A stretch of 64,000 nt of DNA from an uncultured Anderseniella sp. (GTDB lineage Bacteria; Pseudomonadota; Alphaproteobacteria; Rhizobiales; Aestuariivirgaceae), in NCBI GenBank assembly GCA_947488295.1, contig CANKYU010000004.1, positions 248,001 to 312,000 of the forward strand. Direction: 5' to 3'. Shown piece by piece: positions 1 to 7,124 of the stretch. Positions within the stretch are counted from its first letter, which is position 1. Every line of letters begins with the position of its first letter. The position numbers were made by a program, and so were the translations under genes. The notes below the pieces were generated by a model. It was not told where the DNA came from. It saw nothing but the letters and a program-made list of their open reading frames with translations, and searched no databases.

Positions 1-18
1 TTGCCCCATGACACTCAT
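1..18 (-). CDS. 5' end of an unidentified gene leaving the left edge
   Basis: On the minus strand an AAGGAG ribosome-binding site (positions 25-20) precedes ATG codons at 18 and 9, in the same frame. The second ATG has the better spacing (10 bases). Only six codons are visible, so the product cannot be identified. Two SOS-box-like repeats lie 46-84 bases upstream of the first ATG, which suggests a DNA-damage-inducible gene. That assignment is inference. Confidence 0.35.
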
Positions 19-63
19 GCTCCTTATTTCACATTGCGTTGCTGCTCGCCAGACAATCCGCTC

Positions 64-102
64 GTTCCGGCTTTGTTCTTCAGTATTGTACTCATTTTGT
101 TC
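64..102 (-). promoter_or_regulatory. Two alphaproteobacterial-type LexA (SOS) boxes
   Basis: Positions 64-78 read GTTC-CGGCTTT-GTTC, an exact match to the GTTC-N7-GTTC direct repeat bound by LexA in Alphaproteobacteria. Positions 88-102 read GTAC-TCATTTT-GTTC, the same pattern with one mismatch. The boxes lie just upstream of the minus-strand start at the left edge and 236 bases or more from the M19 gene, so the left-hand gene is the likelier target. The rest of the gene-free stretch 1-337 shows no other recognisable element. Confidence 0.6.
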
Positions 103-337
103 TCATTGCAAGGAAAAAATTAAAGCGTTGTTATAACAGGATTTTTGAGCATTTCTGCCGGAACGGCGGGCCTCACTGACGAAATTCACGAGTGACCTTT
201 GTGTGCCATGTTGATGCCGGCCAGCGATTCTGGCCAGGACATCCGCGTGTCCCCTGCCGAGCCATTTTGAGCACTGGCCAAACTGTCCGCTTTCTGCCAG
301 TTTGCAGTCCCTGAGCAATGGTCCTGGAGGTTGCCAC

Positions 338-1309
338 GTGCTGATTGATGGATTGCAGTACTGCAACTATTCAGAAAAGATTTTCCGGCAGATGCGAGAT
401 GGCGGCGTGGACGCGGTGCATGTCACCATCTGCTATCACGAGAACTTCCGCGAAACGGTGGCCAACCTGGAACAGTGGAACCGCTGGTTCGAACAATATC
501 CCGATCTGATCGTCAGGGGCACGACCGGCGAAGACGTGCGCAACGCTCACAAACAGGGCCGTACCGCGATTCTTTTCGGTCTTCAGAACTGTTCACCGAT
601 CGAGGACGACATCTGCCTGGTGGAAATCCTGCACACGCTTGGCGTGCGCTTCATGCAGTTGACCTACAACAACCAGTCCCTGCTCGCCACCGGCGCTTAT
701 GAGGCAGAAGATACCGGCCTCACGCGCATGGGCAAACAGGTGGTGCAGGAAATGAACCGGGTCGGCCTGGTTGTCGACATGTCCCATTCGGCTGAGCGCT
801 CCACCCTGGAGGCAATCGATCACTCCACCCGCCCCATCGCCATCACCCATGCCAACCCGAAATTCTGGCATGACGGACTGCGCAACAAGTCGGACACCGT
901 ACTGAAGGCGCTGGCCGCGTCAGGCGGCATGCTGGGCTTTTCGCTGTATCCGCATCATCTCAAAGGCGGCCCGGATTGCACGGTTGAGAGTTTCTGCGAA
1001 ATGATCGCCCGCACCGCCGACATGATCGGCATCGATCACCTCGGCATCGGCTCTGACCTGTGCCAGGACCAGCCAGACAGCGTGGTGGAATGGATGCGCG
1101 TCGGGCGCTGGTCGAAACAGATCGACTATGGCGAAGGCTCAAAGGACAATGCCGGTTTCCCGCCCCAGCCCGACTGGTTTACCGGCAACAGGGACTTCAA
1201 CAATATCGCCGACGGACTGAAAGCTGTCGGCATGTCGGACCGGGACACAGCCAGGGTGATGGGCGGCAACTGGCTGAAATTCTTCGACGAGAATTTCGGC
1301 CCTGTGTGA
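338..1309 (+). CDS. M19 (membrane/renal dipeptidase) family protein
   Basis: This 323-residue protein belongs to the M19 peptidase family, TIM-barrel zinc hydrolases of the amidohydrolase superfamily that cleave dipeptides. The start is the GTG at 338, because GGAGG at 326-330 lies seven bases upstream and the family typically opens with LIDGLQYCN. Conserved parts include MSHSAE and ITHANP, which supply the two later metal-binding histidines of M19 enzymes. The N-terminal HxD pair appears as L-Q-Y, and the bridging Glu seems replaced by Gln in FGLQN, so classical two-zinc chemistry is doubtful. No signal peptide is visible. The gene converges on the metallopeptidase gene with a four-base gap. 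Family membership is secure; substrate and activity are not. Confidence 0.85.
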   Translation: MLIDGLQYCNYSEKIFRQMRDGGVDAVHVTICYHENFRETVANLEQWNRWFEQYPDLIVRGTTGEDVRNAHKQGRTAILFGLQNCSPIEDDICLVEILHTLGVRFMQLTYNNQSLLATGAYEAEDTGLTRMGKQVVQEMNRVGLVVDMSHSAERSTLEAIDHSTRPIAITHANPKFWHDGLRNKSDTVLKALAASGGMLGFSLYPHHLKGGPDCTVESFCEMIARTADMIGIDHLGIGSDLCQDQPDSVVEWMRVGRWSKQIDYGEGSKDNAGFPPQPDWFTGNRDFNNIADGLKAVGMSDRDTARVMGGNWLKFFDENFGPV

Positions 1310-1313
1310 GCCA

Positions 1314-2129
1314 CTATCTTTTGATCTGAAAGTGAATGTGATCATCATGCCGGGCAGCACGGCAGCCCTGGAATCGCAGAATGTCGCTTTTCACACCAAG
1401 CGAGTTGGCCAGGTGGGGTTCGATGAACACCTTCGTCACTCCGGTTTCTTGGCCCTCGTCCCGTGTCACCAGCCACTCAAGCGCGGCACGTGTTCTTGGC
1501 CGGTCCAGTACGACAACCCTGTTGAATATCTGAAACCAGCCCATGTCCCAGCGCCCGGTCAGAATATCATTGCGGCCTGCGCACGGCAGGTCGGCGCCTG
1601 GCTCCGGGCGTTCAAACCCCCAATAGCCGATGGGTGATCTGGTTCTGCCGCGGACATATTTCTGTGTACTGGGATCGCCGTAGTAAAACGCAATGTCCAG
1701 CTTGTTGCCGTCATTGTGCGACAGATGCGGCAGCAACGGAAACCCGTCCAGAAACGGAAAACTGCCATCAAGGGCTTGCGTCAGTGTTCCGGGGAACTGC
1801 CGGTTGATATCCGCCGCCAGCCTGTTTGCCACATCATACATTGGCTTCGACACATAGTGCCGGTTCAGTGCGCAATACATCGGAGACTGCATGGCCAGTG
1901 TGGACTGGCCGGTGGCGAAGCATGGCAATGCAACCCGGCCAAACACCGGTGCTGCGGTCGCGGCAGCAAATGACAGACCCGCATAAATCGCCACAAACGC
2001 CGCAAATATGGCAAGCCGCCGATTGGACAGTCTGCGCGCCATCACGGCAGTGCCTATCCATGCCAGCCCGCCGACCTGTGTCAGCAGGGTGAGAAACACC
2101 ACCGCGACGGCATGAAGCGCCAGCCGCAT
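1314..2129 (-). CDS. Membrane-anchored LAS-type (MepA/M15-like) metallopeptidase homologue
   Basis: The 271-residue product starts with two hydrophobic segments (about residues 4-25 and 36-60), followed by a probable periplasmic domain. That domain carries PHLSHNDGNKLDIAF, which fits the S-H-x2-G-x3-D zinc motif of the LAS (lysostaphin/DD-peptidase/sonic hedgehog) metallopeptidases, and ends in HDDHIHFQ, which fits the H-x-H motif. These are the ligands used by the murein endopeptidase MepA and by DD-carboxypeptidases, so a role in peptidoglycan cleavage is likely but inferred. Its ATG overlaps the stop of the Ldh-family gene (TAATG), so translation is probably coupled. The two N-terminal membrane segments are unusual for MepA. 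Confidence 0.65.
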   Translation of the reverse strand: MRLALHAVAVVFLTLLTQVGGLAWIGTAVMARRLSNRRLAIFAAFVAIYAGLSFAAATAAPVFGRVALPCFATGQSTLAMQSPMYCALNRHYVSKPMYDVANRLAADINRQFPGTLTQALDGSFPFLDGFPLLPHLSHNDGNKLDIAFYYGDPSTQKYVRGRTRSPIGYWGFERPEPGADLPCAGRNDILTGRWDMGWFQIFNRVVVLDRPRTRAALEWLVTRDEGQETGVTKVFIEPHLANSLGVKSDILRFQGCRAARHDDHIHFQIKR

Positions 2130-3139
2130 TACCCCGCCGCCGTCTTGACCTGGCCCAACAGGTCAGACGCGACCTCAACCGTGCCGGAAGCCTCGGTCAT
2201 GCGGCGCGCTTCATAGCGGCGCCGGCTCGGCATGCGTACGCCGTCCTGCTTGACCATCTCGGCAAACAGGGCTTCTGCATGGCTGGCCCACCCGCTTGCA
2301 TCGCCAAAGCGTGCCGGATCAATGGCAATAATCAATTGCCCGCCCCGGTTGGCCAGCCCGTCGGGCTCCACCTTCTTTGCAGTTTCAAAGCTGAACGGTT
2401 CGCCCATCAGGGCACCTGCCATCAGTTCTACCATCATCGACACCAGCGCGCCCTTGGCCCCGCCAAAGGCCAGGATTGCTCCGCCATGTACGTCCGCCGG
2501 ATCGGTCGACGGATTACCGTTCTTGTCAACGATCGTACCCAGCGGCAATTGCTTGCCCTCGCGTGCCGCCATGAGGATCTCGCCATGCGCCCTGGCAGCC
2601 GTTGCCATATCAAAAATCACCGCTTCGCCATTGTCACGCGGCCACCCGAACGCAATCGGATTGGTGCCGAACAGGGGTTTGGCACCACCTGGCGGAGGTA
2701 CAATCGGGAACGCAGACGTCATGGTCATCGCCACCAGCCCCTGATGCGTCATCAGCTCCATCTCCGGCCACAGCGCCGCAAAGTGATGCATATTGGTCAG
2801 CGCCAGGCAGGCAACTCCCTGCTGTTTCGCCAGATTGCCGACATCATCCGCCATCAGGTTCAGCGACAGGGGTGCGAAACCGTTGTCGCCGTCACCGCGA
2901 ATGACCCCCGGCGCTGTCTTTTCCCACGTTGGCCTGGCGGCCGGATTCGCCTTGCCGTTGGCGATGGATTTCAGATAACCCGGCATGCGCAAAATGCCAT
3001 GGCTGTGGCAGTGATCACGCTCAGCCGCACATACCGTGCCGGAAATCGCATCGGCGTTCGCATCATCACAACCGGCTGCTTTCAATGCCTTGATGCACAC
3101 TGTTCGCAGATCAATCAGCTTGATGGTTTCGGTTTTCAT
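2129..3139 (-). CDS. Ldh/MDH2-family NAD(P)H-dependent oxidoreductase
   Basis: A 336-residue member of the malate/L-lactate dehydrogenase type 2 family (Ldh_2), which has its own NAD(P)-binding fold rather than a Rossmann fold. It includes malate, ureidoglycolate, 2,3-diketogulonate and delta1-piperideine-2-carboxylate reductases. Family features are the N-terminal helical segment with DHCHSHGILRMPGYL, the central NMHHFAALW and FGTNPIAFGWP segments, and FDMATAARAHGEI. The substrate cannot be read from sequence; the related imino- and keto-acid reductases make a role in amino-acid catabolism plausible. The start overlaps the amidase stop (ATGA), and the downstream peptidase gene overlaps its own stop, so the three genes form one coupled operon. 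Confidence 0.8.
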   Translation of the reverse strand: MKTETIKLIDLRTVCIKALKAAGCDDANADAISGTVCAAERDHCHSHGILRMPGYLKSIANGKANPAARPTWEKTAPGVIRGDGDNGFAPLSLNLMADDVGNLAKQQGVACLALTNMHHFAALWPEMELMTHQGLVAMTMTSAFPIVPPPGGAKPLFGTNPIAFGWPRDNGEAVIFDMATAARAHGEILMAAREGKQLPLGTIVDKNGNPSTDPADVHGGAILAFGGAKGALVSMMVELMAGALMGEPFSFETAKKVEPDGLANRGGQLIIAIDPARFGDASGWASHAEALFAEMVKQDGVRMPSRRRYEARRMTEASGTVEVASDLLGQVKTAAG

Positions 3140-4491
3140 GACAGTGCCTTCTTCAGAATGGATTCAACAGTAGCGGCTGCATTGAACAATTCGGTGTCCT
3201 GGCCGTGCAGGCGCATGATCATGATCCCGGCAGGCGCTTCGCCCCGTGCCGTCATCGGCACGGAGATCGCACAGCTGTCGAGGAAATTGCCAATGAATGT
3301 GTTGCGCAGACATAGGAAATTCAGCGGGCCATAACGCTCATCCTTTTCAACTTCCGAGATCAACGGCGGCAAAATCGGCACGGTCGGCAAAATGAAGCCG
3401 TCAAGGCCACAACAAAGCCGGGCAAATTTCGCGATCATCTCCTTGCGCCGCCGGTAGTGTTCAACCAGTTCAGGACCGGTAACGTTGAGACCGGACTGGA
3501 TTCGGATGCGGACCATATGATGGTACTCATCACCGTGACGTTCCAGCATGTCGGCATGCACATCCATGGCTTCGGCTGCCGAGATACCACCCTTGGCATT
3601 GAGGCTCGGCAACTCGGTCAGGTCCGGGAACGGCACTTCCGAAAACACGATGCCGGCCTTGCCGAGTGTCTTGATCGCGGCATCGAACGCAGTTGCCACT
3701 TCCGGATCCATGGCATCCATCGCCACGTGTTGCAGAATGCCGAAACGCAGGGTCGCCGGATCGCGGGCCAGCAGACTGCCGGTACGATCTCCGGCCATCA
3801 TGGCATCAATGGTCGAACAGCATTGCACCGAGTTGGCCAGCGGACCGACCGTGTCCAGCGTATCGGACAGCGGAAACACGCCGTCTCTGGGCACCCGGCC
3901 CGTCGACGACTTGTATCCGGTGATGTTGTTGAAGGCTGCCGGCACCCGGCACGATCCGCCGGTGTCCGTGCCCAGCCCCATATAGGCCATGCCGTCCGCC
4001 ACAGACACCGCAGCACCTGACGAAGACCCGCCGGGAATGCGCCCCTGAGCCCGGTCCCAGACGGATTTCGGCGTGCCGTAGTGCGGGTTTATCCCCACAC
4101 CCGAATAGGCAAACTCGGTCATGTTGGTGCGGCCCAGAAACACGAAGCCCGCCGCGCGCAGGCGGGCCACACAGGTTGCATCAGCGGTAACCGGTTCGCT
4201 GCTGCGCAGGATTGTCGAACCGGCAGCAGTCACTTCGCCAGCCACATCGAACAGGTCCTTCAGCGATATGGGAATACCGGCATAAGGCGACGGCGCCCGG
4301 CCTGCACGGCGCCGTGCATCCATGAAATCCGCTGTCGCGATTGCACCTTCCGCATCGGTTGACAGGAATGTCAGTGCGCCCTCTCCTGCTTCATCCTCGA
4401 TGCGCGCCAGGCAGGCTTCCGTAAGGTCCCGCGACGTGGTCCTGCCACTTTGAAGTTGAGCGGCAAGTCCTTCCAGTGTTTCGACAATCAT
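3136..4491 (-). CDS. Amidase signature family enzyme
   Basis: This 451-residue hydrolase has the amidase signature fold with a Ser-cisSer-Lys triad. The lysine is in PISLKDLFDV, the cis-serine in PGGSSSGAAVSVADG and the nucleophilic serine in GLGTDTGGSCRVPAA. It resembles GatA, but no gatB or gatC is present and it sits first in an operon with an Ldh-family reductase, so it is more likely a catabolic amidase acting on a small amide or carbamoyl compound. The start is ATG 4491 with an AGGGAA-like ribosome-binding site nine bases upstream. The substrate is unknown. Confidence 0.85.
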   Translation of the reverse strand: MIVETLEGLAAQLQSGRTTSRDLTEACLARIEDEAGEGALTFLSTDAEGAIATADFMDARRRAGRAPSPYAGIPISLKDLFDVAGEVTAAGSTILRSSEPVTADATCVARLRAAGFVFLGRTNMTEFAYSGVGINPHYGTPKSVWDRAQGRIPGGSSSGAAVSVADGMAYMGLGTDTGGSCRVPAAFNNITGYKSSTGRVPRDGVFPLSDTLDTVGPLANSVQCCSTIDAMMAGDRTGSLLARDPATLRFGILQHVAMDAMDPEVATAFDAAIKTLGKAGIVFSEVPFPDLTELPSLNAKGGISAAEAMDVHADMLERHGDEYHHMVRIRIQSGLNVTGPELVEHYRRRKEMIAKFARLCCGLDGFILPTVPILPPLISEVEKDERYGPLNFLCLRNTFIGNFLDSCAISVPMTARGEAPAGIMIMRLHGQDTELFNAAATVESILKKALS

Positions 4492-4569
4492 GTATGCATT
4501 CCCTGTTGTTCAAAGCCCGCGATGCAGGCAGCATGGCACTATCTGTGAAACACCGGCAAGGCCCCTTTG

Positions 4570-5109
4570 ATGCATACCTGTCTGTACTTCGCCTACGGTT
4601 CCAATCTTCTCTCTACCCGCCTCAACGCGCGTTGCGCTTCGGCGCGTGTCGTCGGCGTGGCAATGACCGACGGCTGGACCGTCAGCTTCACAAAACCAGG
4701 CGGTGACGGCTCCGGCAAGGCCGGGCTGGTACAGCGTGACGGCGCCGCTCATCCAGGTGTGGTCTATGAATTAGCAGCATATGAAATGCCGGTGCTGGAC
4801 CGGATTGAAGGAGTGGGCCACGGCTACACCCGGGAAGACGATTTCCAGGTGACCATGCTCGGTGACGGCAAGCCGGTTTCAACCGCAACCTATATGCCGC
4901 AACGCCATGACCACGACCTTGTACCTTTTGACTGGTATCTGGCCTTGTGCATTGCCGGTGCAACCGAAAACAGGTTCGACCCGCAAGTGCTGGCGGCTTT
5001 CCGAGCGACGCCGTTCAAACCGGACGTCGAAGATCATCGACCAGCCCGGGTGGCCGGGGTCGAGGCGCTGCAGGCCGCCGGTCATCACAACTGGCGCGAG
5101 ATGTTCTGA
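4570..5109 (+). CDS. Gamma-glutamylcyclotransferase-like protein
   Basis: The 179-residue product has the GGCT-like fold: FAYGSNLL at residues 7-14 is the substrate-binding loop, and LDRIEGVGHGYTRE contains the conserved acidic residue expected to act as general acid/base. Relatives convert gamma-glutamyl amines or peptides to 5-oxoproline. I prefer the ATG at 4570 to the TTG just before it. The gene stands alone and converges on a small hypothetical gene. The exact substrate is unknown. Confidence 0.8.
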   Translation: MHTCLYFAYGSNLLSTRLNARCASARVVGVAMTDGWTVSFTKPGGDGSGKAGLVQRDGAAHPGVVYELAAYEMPVLDRIEGVGHGYTREDDFQVTMLGDGKPVSTATYMPQRHDHDLVPFDWYLALCIAGATENRFDPQVLAAFRATPFKPDVEDHRPARVAGVEALQAAGHHNWREMF

Positions 5110-5121
5110 AGCGAGGCAGGG

Positions 5122-5451
5122 TCAGGTTGAAGACTTTGAGAGAATACTGGTCCACCGAACCAGTCTGAGCGAAGTTGACCGGTTCAGAACCGTGTCCATC
5201 AACCGGAAATCCGAAGCCTCGCTGTCGCGAAGCCGCGCAAGAACGCAACCGTTGCGGCGATAGCGCAGGCCATCGCAGGTCAGCCCTGCCCGTTTGACCA
5301 GCAAAACCAGATCCGAAACAGCGTCCAGTTCCTCCACTTCGAATTCAACCTCGAAGGACAAGGTACAACGCGGAAATGATCCTCGCGCCTCAAGAATGCG
5401 CGCCACTGGAATCCTGGGCCTGACAGATAGATCGGTGCTGTGAACATTCAT
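5122..5451 (-). CDS. Small conserved-looking protein of unknown function
   Basis: I do not recognise this 109-residue protein. It is supported as a gene by a strong GGAGGAGAG ribosome-binding site just before ATG 5451 and by its fit in the space between neighbours. The alternating pattern of a charged beta strand (FEVEFEVEEL), a helix and two further strands is compatible with a small ferredoxin-like or ACT-like fold, but this is only a visual impression. It has no signal peptide or membrane segment and converges on the GGCT-like gene. Confidence 0.6.
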   Translation of the reverse strand: MNVHSTDLSVRPRIPVARILEARGSFPRCTLSFEVEFEVEELDAVSDLVLLVKRAGLTCDGLRYRRNGCVLARLRDSEASDFRLMDTVLNRSTSLRLVRWTSILSKSST

Positions 5452-5668
5452 CGTCTCTCCTCCGCCTCGCAGGCGCGTTGTATTTGAAGAAAACGAGATG
5501 CTCTCTTCGCTTTAGCTGTATTTATTTCGCGCCCGCAAGCTGTTGCTCAAATCGGCGCTTTCGATCGATCATCGAATACATCCTTTACGCCATCGAGTCC
5601 AGCCGGACGCCGACAACCTCCAGATTGGCGACCAATGGTCTGTCCGGTGGCTTGCAGCACCGGTTGTT

Positions 5669-6952
5669 TCAAGAGTGCAGGCTTTTTTCGATTTCTGTGG
5701 CGGCCAGCGCCACGCCATCTTCTTTTCGCAACACCTGTGCAAGGGCTTTTGCATTGTGACGCAGTGATTGATCGTTGACAGCTGAGCGAATGGAATGTGC
5801 CAGACGTTCCGCACTGAGCTTGCGGCGCGGAACAGGTTGTGCGCCAACTCCCAGGGCAAAGCTTCTGTCAGCCCAGCCTGGTTGATCTCCGAAAAACGGA
5901 CAGATCACACATGGAACCCCGGCGCGAAAACCCTGAGCCAGCGTTCCAGCGCCGCCATGGTGAACGACCGCGGTCATCCTCGGAAACAGCCACTCATGCG
6001 GCACGGCCGGGACAGTAATCACATCGTCAATATCAATGCAGTCAAAACCGGCCCAGCCCGATGCGACGACACCGCGTACGCCGGCACCGCGCAAGGCGTC
6101 CGTGATGATCCGCAAGAGCGATGCAGGCTCCTCGACTGTCATACTGCCGAAACCGACATAAACCGGCGCAGGGCCTGCGTCGAGGAACCGGGAGAGTTTG
6201 GCCGGCGGTTCATAGTTTTCACCCGGCGGCAAATACCAATAGCCGGTCATGATGGCCTCGGGCGGCCAGTCTGCCGGTCGCGGTATGACAGCGGGACTGA
6301 TCGCGTGGAGTATCTTGATTGGCCCGACACCACCCGGCAACAATACCTCCCGTCCGCTTCGAACCGGCTTCAGGCCCAATAGTCCGGTTCGGACACGGTT
6401 CATGGATTTCCTGAAGGCGGAATAGGAGAGCCTGACCAGCGAGTAGCCGAACCTGTTGTATCCGGGAACAGTGAGCCTTGGCAGTCCGACCGGAGGGAAG
6501 TTGCTGGTTGGTACGATCATTGGCTGCAACAAACCCATCACAACCGGAATACCAAGTGCTTCACCGATATGCGGCGCAGCCAGGACTTTCGGGTGATAGA
6601 CGATCAAGTCCGGGCGTGTGGACTGAACTGCGGCCCAGGCGTCCCGGCTCATCGCCTCGTTGATCGTACCAGCCCCGCGGGCCAGGCGAATGCCGGCGGT
6701 CACGCGCCTCAGCAAGCCGGAAGATCCGTCAATCATGGCCTTCCCGTCCGGCGTGTCGATAACATCGAGCGAGGCATTGGACATCGGTGCGAAGGCCAGG
6801 CCGAATCCCTTCACCCAGTCGCCAAATCTTTCAGCCGTGCAAATCGTGACCTTGTTCCCGCGCCTGACCAACCCGCATGCAAGTGCGACAAACGGCTCTA
6901 CGTCGCCGCGCGTTCCATAGGTCAGGACCAGGATGCTGGCAGATTCAGGCAT
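5669..6952 (-). CDS. GT1/GT28-type UDP-sugar glycosyltransferase
   Basis: A GT-B fold glycosyltransferase of about 427 residues, in the family of sterol, macrolide and glycolipid glucosyltransferases. The N-terminal domain begins with [15 protein letters not shown], the acceptor-side loop of GT28/MGT enzymes. The C-terminal donor-binding domain carries YVGFGSM and [20 protein letters not shown] followed by [10 protein letters not shown], the nucleotide-sugar signature. I chose ATG 6952 because it immediately precedes the GT core; a TTG at 7033 would add 27 unlike residues. Neither start has a clear ribosome-binding site. The acceptor may be a lipid or a secondary metabolite; no other biosynthetic genes are adjacent. 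Confidence 0.85.
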   Translation of the reverse strand: MPESASILVLTYGTRGDVEPFVALACGLVRRGNKVTICTAERFGDWVKGFGLAFAPMSNASLDVIDTPDGKAMIDGSSGLLRRVTAGIRLARGAGTINEAMSRDAWAAVQSTRPDLIVYHPKVLAAPHIGEALGIPVVMGLLQPMIVPTSNFPPVGLPRLTVPGYNRFGYSLVRLSYSAFRKSMNRVRTGLLGLKPVRSGREVLLPGGVGPIKILHAISPAVIPRPADWPPEAIMTGYWYLPPGENYEPPAKLSRFLDAGPAPVYVGFGSMTVEEPASLLRIITDALRGAGVRGVVASGWAGFDCIDIDDVITVPAVPHEWLFPRMTAVVHHGGAGTLAQGFRAGVPCVICPFFGDQPGWADRSFALGVGAQPVPRRKLSAERLAHSIRSAVNDQSLRHNAKALAQVLRKEDGVALAATEIEKSLHS

Positions 6953-7080
6953 AAGCCAATATGTAGGAAGTCTCTGAGCAACTGCAAAGCCGTCTGGATG
7001 CGCGCGATTGCCCGACGGTTCAATTTGAATCAATCAAGCATGTTGGGACCCTGCGCCCGCCGGACAGGACCGGCCCCCGT

Positions 7081-7092
7081 TGAACATGTTCA
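7081..7092. promoter_or_regulatory. 12-bp palindrome upstream of the glycosyltransferase gene
   Basis: TGAACATGTTCA is a perfect 12-bp palindrome between the cckA stop and the glycosyltransferase start, both on the minus strand. Its placement suggests an operator for the glycosyltransferase. The spacing does not match the alphaproteobacterial SOS box. No regulator gene is adjacent. Confidence 0.3.
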
Positions 7093-7124
7093 GGTTGACA
7101 AGAATGCTCCGTACAACAGCGCCA

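Noticed and set aside
3136..4491. GatA (Glu-tRNA amidotransferase subunit)
   Set aside because: The fold is shared, but gatB and gatC are absent and the gene is coupled to an oxidoreductase; a stand-alone amidase is likelier.
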